64,000 bases of DNA from Eurosta solidaginis (GCF_040869045.1 NC_090319.1:268414897-268478896); one strand, 5' to 3'; counted from the first letter of the stretch, positions 22,376 to 34,900 are shown. A program made the numbers and translations. The notes: generated by a model from the sequence alone, not told the origin.

Positions 22376-23318
22376 TTCATACCTTTCATGAATGGGACTG
22401 AACAATAATCTTATCTCGTTCGTAATCTCCAAATAATCGGATGTATAAGATAAGAAATATATAGTGATAAGATGTACTTACCTAAACGATTTTTAAAATA
22501 AATATAAAATAAAAAATGGCAAAAAACCCCCTTATCTGAACGATCGGTATGGGATATATACTATATGTGCTCCGATCGAAATGATTTTTACAGGAAATCT
22601 TCTATGATATATTAGAATAAATCACCAAGTTTCACGTTTTTGTATTCGAAACTAAGTGAGAAATGGCCAAAAATCTTTCTATCTGAACGATCGGTTGTAT
22701 GGGATAGGTATATACTATATACTATATACTATATACATATAGCTACGATCAAAGTGATTTTTTTAGGAAATATTCTATGATATATTAGAATAAATATCAA
22801 CAAGTTTAACGTTTTTATATTTGAAATTAAGGGAGAAATTGCCAAAAATCTTTCTATCTAAACGATCGGTTGTTTGGGATATATCCTATATATAGCTCCG
22901 ATCAAAGTGATTTTTTCAGGATATCTTCTAAGATATATTAGAATATATATCACCGAGTTTCACGTTTATACTTTCCAAATTGCGGCAGGAATGACCAAAA
23001 TCGTCTTATCTGAACGATCGGTTGTATGGGAGATATATGTTATAGGTGTCCGATCCTTCCGGATCCAACAAATGTCTAACATAATACAAAAGTACATCAT
23101 TTTGCCATATTGCATTCATTGAGATATCTCAAAATTTGAGGGACTAGTTTGCGTTCAAACAGACAGACGGACGGACAGACGGACATGGCTATATCAGCTC
23201 AGTTCGTCGCCCTGATCAATTCGGTATACTTAATGGTGAGTCTATCTTCTATATTTCTCAACGTTACAAACATCGGACCAAAGTTAATATACCAATTCAT
23301 GTTCATGAAAGGTATGAA
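22376..23318. mobile_element. Non-autonomous element with 17-bp inverted ends and about 150-bp tandem repeats
   Basis: TTCATACCTTTCATGAA at 22376-22392 has an exact inverted partner at 23302-23318. Between them lie four diverged tandem units marked by AACGATCGGT (CGATCGGT at 22541, 22688, 22863 and 23015; spacing 147, 175 and 152). The 175-bp spacing is due to an ACTATAT-type expansion near 22710-22740. Next comes a GACGGACGGACAGACGGACA run (about 23164-23185). The plan is seen in Helentron-like or foldback repeats, but the family is not established. Confidence 0.55.
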
Positions 23319-23600
23319 AATGGCATAGTACCTCTAAATTGGGGGCCCCCTCAGAAACCCGGGCCCGGGGCTAATCCCCCCCCCCCCACCTTCTCGGCAG
23401 GCCTGGTGATATGATATACTTGATATCATTCGCTATAATATTTTTTATTGATAAGCACGTTGTTTAATTAAAGACCAACCAATTACACGGAAGTATATCC
23501 GCATCACCTGAAAATGTGAGTGCCGATGCGTATACGTAACATTTTATTATTACGTATAAACAAATAAAAAAATTTCCAATAAAATAATATTGCGACTATA
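23319..23600. other. GC-rich homopolymer patch and AT-rich DNA
   Basis: GGGGGCCCCC, CCCGGGCCCGGGG and a run of 12 C (about 23376-23387) form an unusual GC island of about 60 bp in otherwise AT-rich DNA. No gene. Confidence 0.4.
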
Positions 23601-23629
23601 AACTGAGATATAACCTATCCTACATTTCA

Positions 23630-23737
23630 AGTTAGATCGAACTACACACGGGATGCAAAACAAATTCAAAATTGGTTCAGTAGTTTAGGAATCCATCGGG
23701 AAAAAATATAGTGACACGTGATTTTTATATATTAAGA
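23630..23737 (-). repeat. Helitron 5' end fragment, reverse orientation
   Basis: In reverse complement this matches the first about 110 bp of the Helitron at 25330 (TCTTAATATAT, CACGTGTCAC, TCCTAAACTACTGAACC, TTTGTTTTGCA, GTGTGTAGTT). The presumed TC terminus is at 23737-23736 with a flanking A on the minus strand. The element would extend leftward, but beyond about 23620 the match to the 25330 element ends. Confidence 0.65.
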
Positions 23738-24376
23738 TAAGGAAAGTTTATCTAAAAAAATTTTCCAAAAAACTACTACTATTTTCGTGTTCGCAACTGT
23801 ATATGATTAATTGTCAATTTTCTACATTTCGATATATTAATGTCAGTGGTAAAGTGGCCGATTTTTAAAGTACAAAATTACTTACATTTATGTTTGCTTC
23901 AGGTACAAGTATTTCAACTTATGAAGGTAAATAAAGTGGGCCACTTCCGCCATGTAAATGGATAATAGTAAGAGCATCTGTCTATACAATCGCAATTTTA
24001 AATCTTCGAAAACATTAATCACTAAATATGTGTCACCACTTAACGATATGATTCGTATTGAAATGGCGTATGTATATTGGAGCCCAGAGTCCAAATTTCC
24101 ATTACATAAAAATCTGCTGATCAAAAAAATTTAACCACAATATGACGCATCCTGCTCTCTGCGAAAGTTATTCAAATTTATTTGGATATAGGCAAATGAT
24201 TGAGCAGAATAATATCAGCAGAGTCTGCAAGTGCACATACATATGTACATTTATACGTATTTGCCTTAATGCATTTCATAACTGAATGTTGTGCTTCCCT
24301 TATAAATCAAAAATGACAAAAGCCGCCATATATTTCGGATTATGTTCTGAGAATACAAAGAAAAATATGTGCTTCT
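23738..24376. other. AT-rich DNA, nothing recognised
   Basis: No coding frame or repeat pair was identified. Confidence 0.4.
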
Positions 24377-24860
24377 CCCAGCAAAAAAAAACTTGCCTTT
24401 ATATAAAGCTTTTTTTATATGCCCAAAAGTCTTATGGCCCCAGGTCTTAATTTTATAGGGAATATAAATTGTGTGGCGTATTCCTCATCAAATCCTAAGG
24501 CTTACATAAAGAATTATTATAAGCCATTAAGAAGAGTATAAAGACCTTATTATAAGGCTTAAGGACAAAATAAAAGAAGGCTTACATAACGCCTCATGAT
24601 AAGATACTACCTTCTTTGTTAGATCCTTTTATAAAAGGCTTATAAGCTAATAAGAATCAGGTTTACATAAGGTATTGTAATAAGATAGTATATCGAGTAC
24701 AATAACCTGATTATAAGTTTTATAAATCCAGTATGATAAGAAATATTATGCTAAATTTTAACTTAGTTATAAGTACAATTGTCATATAAAATCAGGCTTG
24801 CATATAACTTATAATAAGGCATCATCTGACTTTGAGTTCTTTCAATCTCCTATCTCAAAA
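24377..24860. repeat. Degenerate TTATAAGG/GGCTTACATAA repeat cluster
   Basis: Begins CCCAGCAAAAA and then shows many irregular copies of ATAAGGCTTACATAA and TTATAAGGCTTA. An inverted CCCAGCAAAAA (TTTTTGCTGGG) sits at 30610-30620 next to similar TATAAGG/CCTTATTC wording, suggesting either two truncated copies of one family or the two ends of an element split by later insertions. Confidence 0.45.
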
Positions 24861-25329
24861 CAATATTTAAGTATAGATTAATAATCTATCATCCATAATT
24901 TAATCTCGGCTCCTGCGTTCAAGTTACTGGTCAAGTAACCTTAAAAATACTTTTTGAAAGTTCATTTTAACGCGATGAAAATATTATCTTTAAAAATTCT
25001 TTTGTCAGATGTCGTTTAGAGCAATGGCGGATCCACGGAGGGCCTATATGGGGGGAGTTTTAAATTAGTATTAGCTTGAGAAATAGTTAAAAATATACAT
25101 AAAAAATAAAAAGTGGTGTGGAAGAAAAAGAAAAAACAATTTAAAAATCAAATAATTTTAAAAACTTCCTTAGCAACCATTTTTTTCTTCATACTGATAA
25201 GCTGAAAAAACTCAGAATGTTAGTATCTGAAAACATATTAAGCCTGTACTTGAAATATGTATGTAAATATAAAGTGCACTGTAGTAAATTTCCATGTATA
25301 AACATTATATTAAATAACCACGGCATACA
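24861..25329. other. AT-rich DNA before the satellite Helitron
   Basis: No gene or known repeat. It ends with A at 25329, the expected 5' flanking base of a Helitron insertion. Confidence 0.4.
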
Positions 25330-25453
25330 TCTTCTTCTTAATATATCAAAAACACGTGTCACACAATTGAGGCCAATGGACTCCTAAACTACTGAACCGA
25401 TTTTGTATTTGTTTTGCACCTCGTGTGTAGTTTGATCTAACTTGAAATATAGG

Positions 25454-25809
25454 CAAAGAGTATATATTTGTCAAGAGGCGTCACTCGATACTTTTGTTGT
25501 TGCCAAAGCAAATTACTCGATGTTTTCTCAAGGTAGTCGTTGGTTTTTTTTATCAGATGTATTTATAAAAACGCCTTCTATACATTTTCGTGGGGTATTT
25601 GTGTTTATTTTATTGATTGTATTAAATTAATTAATGAATTCTCTTTCCAAAAATCGTAATTATGCAAAGTCACTTTACCGCATAACTATATAGGATTAAA
25701 TTTAAAAAAACTAAACAAAGCTTCCTTGAGAATCACATTCGACATGACAGGGTTGCTTTGGCAACAACAAAGTATCGAGTGACGCCTCTTAACAAATATA
25801 TACTCTTTG
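25454..25809. mobile_element. MITE nested in the satellite Helitron
   Basis: Long terminal inverted repeats: CAAAGAGTATATATTTG...AAGAGGCGTCACTCGATAC (from 25454) mirrors GTATCGAGTGACGCCTCTT...CAAATATATACTCTTTG (to 25809), about 55 bp with few mismatches. ATATAGG is found on both sides (25447-25453 and 25810-25816), a 7-bp target duplication that restores the Helitron's GAAATATAGGATAGG reading when the MITE is removed. The centre is AT-rich with no transposase. The superfamily is not clear. Confidence 0.75.
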
Positions 25810-25839
25810 ATATAGGATAGGTGACTGGGTGACTAGGGT

Positions 25840-28370
25840 CTCGAGATATAGGCCAAAACGTGGACCCGGGTACCCCTAGAGTGTGTTTATAGAATATGGA
25901 TATCAAATGAAAGCCGCTGATGAGTTCTTTAGTAGAGGGTAATTTTCATACCCCTGGGTGACTCGGGACTCGAGATATAGGCCAAAACGTGGACCTCGGT
26001 ACCCTAGAATGTGTGTATAGAATATGGATATCAAATGAAAGCTGCTGATTAGTGCTTTAGTAGATGGTAATTTTCATAACCCTGGATGGCTAGGGTCTTG
26101 AGATATAGGCCAAAACGTGGACCCGGATACCCCTAGAGTGTGTTTATAAAATATGTATATCAAATGAAAGCTGATGATGAGTGCTTTAGTAGAGGGTAAT
26201 TTTCATACCCCTGGGTGACTCGGGACTCGAGATATAGGTCAAAACGTGGACCTGGGTACCCTAGAATGTGTGTATAGAATATGAATATCAAATGAAAGCT
26301 GTTGATGAGTGCTTTAGTAGAGGGTAATTTTCATACCCCTGGGTGAGTAGGGTCTGGAACTATATGCCAAAAAGTGGACCCGGGTACCCCTAGAATGTGT
26401 TTATAGAATATTGATATCAAATGAAAGCTGATGATGAGTGCTTTAGTATAGGGTAATTTTCATACCCCTGGGTGACTAGGGTCTCGAGATATAGGCCAAA
26501 ACGTGGACCCGGGTACCCCTAGAATGTGTTTATAGAATGTGGACATCAAACCAAAGCTGTTGATTAGTAATTTATTAGAGGGTAATTTTCATACCCCTGG
26601 GTGACTAGGGTCTCGAAATATAGGCCAAAACGTGGAACCGGGTACTCCTAGAATGTGTTTATAGAATATGGATATCAAATGAAAGCCGTTGATGAGTTCT
26701 TTAGTAGAGGGCAATTTTCATACCCCTGGGTGACTCGGGACTCGAGATATAGGCCAAAACGTGGACCTGGGTACCCTAGAGTGTGTGTATAGAATATGGA
26801 TATCAAATGAAAGCTGCTGATTAGTGCTTTAGTATAGGGTAATTTTCATAACCCTGGGTGGCTAGGGTCTTGAGATATAGGCCAAAACGTGGACCCGGAT
26901 ACCCCTAGAGTGTGTTTATAAAATATGTATATCAAATGAAAGCTGATGATGAGTGCTTTAGTAGAGGGTAATTTTCATACCCCTGGGTGACTCGGGACTC
27001 GAGATATAGGCCAAAACGTGGACCCGGGTACCTCTAGAGTGTGTTTATAGAATATGGATATCAAATGAAAGCCGTTGATGAGTTCTTTAGTAGAGGGTAA
27101 TTTTCATACCCCTGGGTGACTCGGGACTCGAGATATAGGCCAAAACGTGGACCTGGGTACCCTAGAGTGTGTGTATAGAATATGGATATCAAATGAAAGC
27201 TGCTGATTAGTGCTTTAGTAGAGGGTAATTTTCATAACCCTGGGTGGCTAGGGTCTTGAGATATAGGCCAAAACGTGGACCCGGATACCCCTAGAGTGTG
27301 TTTATAAAATATGTATATCAAATGAAAGCTGATGATGAGTGCTTTAGTAGAGGGTAATTTGCATACCCCTGGGTGACTCGGGACTCGAGATATAGGCCAA
27401 AACGTGGACCCGGGTACCCCTAGAGTGTGTTTATAGAATATGGATATCAAATGAAAGCCGTTGATGAGTTCTTTAGTAGAGGGTAATTTTCATACCCCTG
27501 GGTGACTCGGGACTCGAGATATAGGCCAAAACGTGGACCTGGGTACCCTAGAATGTGTGTATAGAATATGGATATCAAATGAAAGCTGCTGATTAGTGCT
27601 TTAGTATAGGGTAATTTTCATAACCCTGGGTGGCTAGGGTCTTGAGATATAGGCCAAAACGTGGACCCGGATACCCCTAGAGTGTGTTTATAAAATATGT
27701 ATATCAAATGAAAGCTGATGATGAGTGCTTTAGTAGAGGGTAATTTTCATACCCCTGGGTGACTCGGGACTCGAGATATAGGCCAAAACGTGGACCTGGG
27801 TACCCTAGAATGTGTGTATAGAATATGAATATCAAATGAAAGCTGTTGATGAGTGCTTTAGTAGAGGGTAATTTTCATACCCCTGGGTGAGTAGGGTCTG
27901 GAACTATATGCCAAAAAGTGGACCCGGGTACCCCTAGAATATGTTTATAGAATATTGATATCAAATGAAAGCTGATGATGAGTGCTTTAGTATAGGGTAA
28001 TTTTCATACCCCTGGGTGACTAGGGTCTCGAGATATAGGCCAAAACGTGGACCCGGGTACCCCTAGAATGTGTTTATAAAATGTGGACATCAAACCAAAG
28101 CTGTTGATTAGTGATTTATTAGAGGGTAATTTTCATACCCCTGGGTGACTAGGGTCTCGAGATATAGGCCAAAACGTGGAACCGGGTACTCCTAGAATGT
28201 GTTTATAGAATATGGATATCATATGAAAGCTGTGGATGAGTGCTTTAGCGGAGGGTAATTTGCATACCCCTGGGTGACTAGGGTCTCGAGATATAGGCCA
28301 AAACGTGGGCCAGTGAATGCCTAGACAGTATTTATACAATATGGATATCAAATGAAAGCTGCTGATGACT
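25840..28370 (+). repeat. 20-monomer, 129-bp satellite array with higher-order structure
   Basis: GGCCAAAACGTGG-type landmarks occur at 25851, 25980, 26108, 26238 (as GGTC), 26366, 26494, 26623, 26752, 26880, 27009, 27138, 27266, 27395, 27524, 27652, 27781, 27909, 28038, 28167 and 28296 (mean spacing about 128.7). Diagnostic variants sort the monomers into types A-G in the order ABCDEFG-BC-ABC-ABCDEF-G and one outlier. Examples are B with CCCTAGAATGTGTGTATAG and GATTAGTGC, C with CCGGATACC and AATATGTATATC, E with GAACTATATGCC just before it, and F with GTGGACATCAAACC. Confidence 0.9.
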
Positions 28371-28711
28371 GCTTTAGTACAGAGTAATATATTATCCAGA
28401 GACGGACTGGGACTGGGATTAAAACTAGGACTGGGACTGAGACTGGGAATGGGACTGGGACTGGAATAAAATATATATCACCTTCTGGGACAGGCAATAA
28501 GGGATGCAGAAAAATGAGAAGAAATTGAGAGAAGAGAAAAGAGACAAGGAGAAGGAGATTGAGAAAGAGATATAATGAGACGAATATGGAGATAGATGAA
28601 GCGAAAAAGACGGAGGGAGGAGTGAATAAAAGGATTAGGAAAAAGTGAAGAGGGGGGAGAGCAGAGTCACACCAAAAAAGGTTATTAAAATGTATGCAGA
28701 TGGGCAAAATT

Positions 28712-28743
28712 TAGGGCAGGAAAATGTCTGCCGGGTCTTCTAG
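28712..28743 (+). terminator. 3' end of the satellite Helitron
   Basis: Stem GGCAG/CTGCC with an eight-base loop, spacer GGGTCTT, then CTAG and T. This fits the Helitron transposition terminator. Confidence 0.7.
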
Positions 28744-28756
28744 TTTCTTATATAAA

Positions 28757-29065
28757 ATATGAGGCGCGATATACATACCTCCGAAAATAATTTAAGCCGA
28801 CCTTCTCCTCCAAATTTGCGTCGTGTTTAATTACATTTTTCCTACAAATTGGAGGGTTTGGTTCACGTGTTTTTCGCAGACTCCGAACAGCATTTGCTAG
28901 TGCAGATGAGAATCTTTCTACGGAGGAAAGAAACTCGAAATCACTGCCGAGGGCCGAACCCGTTTTCCAATTGAGAAAACTTGTTTCTAAATTTCTGATG
29001 TGGCTTTGCCCGGGACTTGAAACCAGGATTTTTTACGTTGTAGACGGAGGACGCTACGCTATATA
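28757..29065 (-). mobile_element. tRNA-derived SINE, near full length
   Basis: On the minus strand it starts near AGCGTAGCG (29065-29050), has an RNA polymerase III B-box-like GGTTTCAAGTCC (29013-29024), then a body ending GCTCGG/ATCGCGCC-like near 28765. It shares CCAATTTGTAGGAAA and other landmarks with the truncated copy at 8446-8645. TATATAA lies on both sides and may be the target duplication, but the AT-rich setting makes this weak. Pol III promoters in the head drive such SINEs, and a LINE supplies the RT. Confidence 0.7.
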
Positions 29066-30689
29066 ATATAAGTGAAAATTGAAATTTGGGAACTGAATTC
29101 CACAGAAGTTTCATCTGTCTGATGTCCCGAACAAACAGATGCTTTTTTGATTTTTCACACCCATATTCAAATATTTCAAGACCGGGTTTGCCTCGAAAAG
29201 TTATAGTTTTCCTTTAGTTAAGGTCTAAAAATTAAAAACATGTGTTCGATTTGCCCCGTACCAACCATGGAATGCTCTAGTACCAATTATTTTGCAGAGC
29301 GGGTGGAACATTATCACCTTCGCTGAGTGCTTTTAAGCTGCCACCCTTTAAGATGACGTTAAAAACTTCCCTTTAGAATCTCAGCTCTTTCTGAACATTG
29401 GTTAGCAAGTCGCCTTTTTCGTTCTGAGAGAAATTTGACCCGGGCTTGAAACCTCCGTACATTCGGGTACCATTTTAAATTCTTCCTATACTGTGAGCCC
29501 TATTTTTCGATTGGGTGACAGTAATGTAGCCTTATGGATCTTATAATGTTAAAACTTTGAGCTGGATATGAAAACATTACGGAAAACAGTGAACGCGATC
29601 GTTCTAATTAATATCTGAAATTTCTGTGTAAATATTAATCGCCAAATACATGGGAAAAATCGGTAAATACTTCAAACCTCGAATTTGTATTTCCCTTTTT
29701 ACATAGAAAGTGGGCGCGGTAATCAACCGGTTTTGAAAAGGAGAGATGGTTATAAATAAAATCACAACATCTTCAACCGTGTTTGAAGTCGATGCAAAGA
29801 TTCTCAAAAGATTCGAGCGGCCTTAGTAAACCACGCGCTTTTTTTAAGATAGTTAAATAAAATTTTTAAGTCAACCTTATGAAGTTGCTCATATAAAATT
29901 TTAGAATCGTAGCTTTATAAATGATGGAAATATCCCGTTAAGTATTGAATTTCCAAAGAATTATATTTAATTTTGAAATAAATTTTCTGCAGTAGTATTA
30001 GTGGCGGTCAAAAAAGTAGTTTGCTGATATTCATTACAACACTTTTCTCTAAACGATGACATCACGTAAAAATAGGATGACCTATCCGAACTACCAATGA
30101 AGGGATGACTTAAGTGGGATATGTAAAAACGCTAGGCACTACCACCGGTAAATTCGATAGTGGTTACCGAAAAAAATTTTCGTGAAGTTCTCCCCAAAAT
30201 GCCTCTCCGGATCCGCCTATGGTTTAGGGTCGGCATTGAGGAAATGTAGGAGATATAAAAAAAGCAGTATACCAAACACTGGTACAAAATCTCCTCAGAC
30301 AGCGAGAAATAAAGCATTTACGTCCCTAATGCATTTTGAAACAATAAAAAGTAGATTCACTCGAGTTCTAGTTTCCTTAAAAGTATAGCGAAAATTCCTC
30401 GAAAATAGTTAGGTGTGTCCCATTCGTGTTTAGGCAACGTTTATTTTTTATTTTTGTATACCTTAGAGATAAAGCTTATTCGTAGCGCAAACACGCCTTA
30501 AATATGACGTTGGTATAAGGACGTACATCATACTTATTTACCTTATTCTAAGGTGTATTTTTCAGGAGTGAAACCTATATTCCTTATGGATAACAACTGC
30601 TAATGCCTGTTTTTGCTGGGCTTAGATGTATTTAGAAGCAGTTTCTTCTGCTACTACTACTCATTTATTTAGGCGCAAACTTCAAGCAA
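29066..30689. other. AT-rich DNA, mostly unrecognised
   Basis: No gene. The end (about 30420-30620) carries TAAGG-type wording and the TTTTTGCTGGG terminus related to 24377-24860. The phrase GGATCCGCCTATGG near 30210 resembles GGATCCACGGAGG near 25029 and may mark another dispersed repeat. Confidence 0.4.
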
Positions 30690-31174
30690 TGACAACTATT
30701 CAACAACTATAATGGGAACGTATATTGGCACCAATATTTTTAAGCTCAGCGTGCTTTGCACATAGAGTATATTAGCTTTGATTGGATAACGGTTGGCTGT
30801 ACAGGTATAAAGGAATCGAGATAGATGTAGACTTCCATATATCAAAATCATCAGCATCGAAAACAAATTTTCATTAATCCATGTCCGTCCGTCCGTCCGG
30901 TAACACGATAACATGAGTTAATATTGAGATATTTTCACCAAATCTGGTACACGAGCTTATCTGCACCTAGAATAGATTGGTATTGAAAATGAGCGAAATA
31001 GGATGATAACCACGCCCACTTTTTATATATATAACATTTTGGAAAACACAAAAAATCTGATCACTTAGTAAATAATACACCTAGAATGTTGAAATTCGAC
31101 ACGTGGACTGATATTGAGACGATTGATAAAAATTTTAAAAACCACTTGTGATAAAATCAATTTTACAAATATTA
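30690..31174. repeat. Left half of a dispersed repeat split by the Helitron concatemer
   Basis: Contains a CCGTCCGTCCGTCCGG run (about 30884-30899) and then the phrase ACCACGCCCACTTTTTATAT near 31009. The same ACAACGCCCACTTTTATATAG wording recurs at 45190 in the right half. It ends with A at 31174, directly before the Helitron 5' end. This is a common type of fly dispersed repeat; I cannot name the family. Confidence 0.55.
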
Positions 31175-31989
31175 TCTAATCTAATCTAATCTAATATATA
31201 TTATAAATGGGAAAGTTTGGATGTTTGGATGTTTAGATGTTTGGATGTTTGGATGTTTGGATGTTTGTCCAGACGTTTGTCTTTGTGACTCAATCACGCA
31301 AGAACGGCTGGACCGATTTGGATGAAATTTTGCACACATATAGCCAATAGTCTAGAAGGATCTACTAGCTATATATTTTTCAAAAGGGGCGTGGTCTCCG
31401 CGCCCTAGGAACAGTTATAATTTAATTATTATATTTTTTTGTCTTTGCGACTGAATCACGCCAGAACGGCTTCACGGATTTTGATGAAATTTGGGACAGA
31501 GATAATAAGCTACTGGCGAAATTTTTTTCGAACATGGAAAGGGGGAAGGGGGTCCCACGACCCCTTAGAATAATTACTTCTTAACAATTTTTACACATTA
31601 TAACTTTACGTATACTGACCTTCACCAATATTACAAACTCAATGGGTGAAATAAGTCGAGGGCTTACAAAGTGAGCAGTGATTCACCCCCCCCCCCCCCC
31701 CCCCCATCCTTTCCCCTATCGTGCAAAATCTATAAATTGCTATAACTCAATGCAAATTTTGTCCTAAAATCAATAATTTTTGGTATCTGGCTCATACAGA
31801 TCGAGATCTAAACAATTTTGGAAAAACGATCAGTGGTACTCTCCTCCTCCCGCCATCCGCCCTCCTTCAATTGTTTTTATTAGCACGCTTTTATTAGCTT
31901 TACCTGTATGTTTCTTTGTAACTCTTCATTCGCTCCAACGCGCCTGTTGCCTTATTAACATGGTTTTATAATTATCTTCACCCTATTTG

Positions 31990-34900
31990 GAATCCCGTTT
32001 GGGTCATATCGAGACCCTTCCGGGATCATTTCTGGATGGTTTTCGGGATCCGTCCGCGATCCCGCTGGGGTCATTTCTGGACTTTTTCGGGATCATTTGG
32101 GGTACCTTCCGGCATCATTTCTAGATGGTTTTCGGAATCCGTCCGGGATCCCGTCGGAGTCATTTCGGGACTTTTTCTCGACTAATACGGGATCATTTGG
32201 GGACGCTTTCGGCATCATTTCTGGATGGTTTTCGGGATCCGTCCGGGATCCCGTCGGGGTCATTTCGGGACTATTTCGGGATCATTTGGGGTACCTTCCG
32301 GCATCATTTCTAGATGGTTTTCGGAATCCGTCCGGGATCCCGTCTTGGTCATTTCGGGACTTTTTCTCGACTTATACTGGATCATTTGGGGACCCTTTCG
32401 GCATCATCTCTGGATGCTTTTCGAGATCCGTCCGGGAACCCATCGGGGTCATTTCGGGACTTTTTCTCGACTAATACGGGATCATTTGGGGACGCTTTCG
32501 GCATCATTTCTGGATGGTTTTCGGGATCCGTCCGGGATCCCGTCGGGGTCATTTCGGGACTATTTCGGGATCATTTGGGGTACCTTCCGGCATCATTTCT
32601 AGATGGTTTTCGGAATCCGTCCGGGATCCCGTCGGAGTCATTTCGGGACTTTTTCTCGACTAATACGGGATCATTTGGGGACGCTTTCGGCATCATTTCT
32701 GGATGGTTTTCGGGATCCGTCCGAGATCCCGTCTTGGTCATTTCGGGACTTTTTCTCGACTTATACGGGATCATTTCGGGACATTTTCGGCAGCATTTCT
32801 GTATGGTTTTCGGGATCCCTTCAGGGTAATTTTGGGACTTTTTCTCGACTAATACGGGTTCATTTGAGGTACCTTCTGGCATCATTGCTAGATGGTTTTC
32901 GGGATCCGTCCAGGATCCAATCAGGGTCATTTCGGGACTATTTCGGGATCATTGGGGTACCTTCCGGCTTCATTTCTAGACGGTTTTCTGGATCCGTCCG
33001 GGATCCCGTCGGGGTAATTGCGGGACTTTTTCTCGACTAATACGGGATCATTTGGGGTGGCTTCCGGCATCATTTCTGGATGGTTTTCGGGATCCGTCCG
33101 GGATCCCGTCAGGGTCATTTCGGTACTATTTGGGGATCATTTGGGGTACCTACCGGCTTCATTTCTAGAAGGTTTTCGGGATCCGTCCGGGATCCCGTCA
33201 GGGTCATTTCGGGAATATTTCGGTATCATTTGGGGTACCTTCCGGCTTCATTTCTAGATGGTTTTCTGGATCCGTCCGGGATCCCGTCGTGGTAATTTCG
33301 GGACTTTTTCTCAACTAATCAGGATCATTTAAGGGAGCTTCCGTCATCATTGCTAGATGGTTTTCGGGATCCGTCCGGGATCCCGTCTTGGTCATTTCGG
33401 GACTTTTTCTCGACTTATACGGGATCATTTGGGGACCCTTTCGGCATCATATCTGGATGCTTTTCGGGATCCGTCCGGGAACCCGTCGGGGTCATTTCGG
33501 GACTTTTTCTCGACTAATACGGGATAATTTGGGGACGCTTTCGGCATCATTTCTGTATGGTTTTCGGGATCCGTCCGGGATCCCGTCTTGGTCATTTCGG
33601 GACTTTTTCTCGACTTATACGGGATCATTTGGGGACCCTTTCGGCATCATATCTGGATGCTTTTCGGGATCCGTCCGGGAACCCGTCAGGGTCATTTCGG
33701 GACTTTTTCTCGACTAATACGGGATCATTTGGGGACGCTTTCGGCATCATTTCTGGATGGTTTTCGGGATCCGTCCGGGATCCCGTCGGGGTAATTTCGG
33801 GATCATTTGGGGTACCTTCCGGCATCATTTCTAGATGGTTTTCGGAATCCGTCCGGGATCCCGTCAGAGTCATTTCGGTACTATTTCGGGATCATTTGAG
33901 ATACCTTCCGGCACCATTTCTAGATGGTTTATGGGGTCCGTTCGGGATCCCGTCAGGTTCATTACGGAACTATTTCGGGATCCTTTGGGGTACCTTCCGG
34001 CATCAATTCTATATGGTTTTGAGGATCCGTCCGGGATCCCGTCGGGGTCATTTCGGGAATTTTTCTCGACTAATACGGGATCATTTGGGGACGCTTTCGG
34101 CATCATTTCTGGATGGTTTTCGGGATCCGTCCGGGATCCCGTCTTGGTCATTTCGGGACTATTTCTCGACTTATACGGGATCATTTCGGGACCTTTTCGG
34201 CATCATTTCTGTATGGTTTTCGGGATCCCTTCAGGGTAATTTTGGGACTTTTTCTCGACTAATACGGGTTCATTTGAGGTACCTTCCGGCATCATTGCTA
34301 GATGGTTTTCGGGATCCGTCCAGGATCCAATCAGGGTAATTTCGGGACTATTTCTGGATCATTGGGGTACCTTCCGGCTTCATTTCTAAACGGTTTTCTG
34401 GATCCGTCCGGGATCCCGTCGGGGTAATTGCGGGACTTTTTCTCGACTAATACGGGATCATTTGGGGTAGCTTCCGGCATCATTGCTAGATGGTTTTCGG
34501 GATCCGTCCGGGATCCCGTCAGGGTCATTTCGGTACTATTTCGGGATCATTTGGGGTACCTACCGGCTTCATTTCTAGATGGTTTTCGGGATCCGTCCGG
34601 GATCCCGTCACGGTCATTTCGGGACTATTTCGGTATCATTTGGGGTACCTTCCGGCTTCATTTCTAGATGGTTTTCTGGATCCGTCCGGTATCCCGTCGT
34701 GGTAATTTCGGGACTTTTTCTCGACTAATACAGGATCATTTAAGGTAGCTTCCGTCGTCATTGCTAAACGGTTTTCGGGATCCGTCCGGGATCCCGTCTT
34801 GGTCATTTCGGGACTTTTTCTCGACTTATACGGGATCATTTGGGGACCCTTTCGGCATCATATCTGGATGCTTTTCGGGATCCGTCCGGGAACCCGTCGG

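Larger units (their letters stand above)
25330..28743 (+). mobile_element. Non-autonomous Helitron carrying a 129-bp satellite array
   Basis: The 5' end TCTTCTTCTTAATATAT follows A at 25329; the 3' end is a hairpin (GGCAG 28715-28719 / CTGCC 28728-28732), seven bases, CTAG at 28740-28743 and a flanking T. This matches Helitron insertion between A and T. Inside are about 115 bp of 5' sequence, a 356-bp MITE insertion, 20 satellite monomers (25851-28370), a GGGACTGGGACT-type hexamer block (about 28405-28465) and a purine-rich stretch (28500-28670). No Rep or helicase coding is present, so it would depend on another Helitron for movement. Confidence 0.8.

Noticed and set aside
22376..23318. Assigning the 17-bp inverted-end element to Tc1/mariner
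   Set aside because: No TA duplication was seen at the ends and no transposase; tandem repeats inside point elsewhere.
29013..29060. A functional tRNA gene
   Set aside because: Only a B-box-like head is present, no full cloverleaf was seen, and the segment continues into a SINE body.
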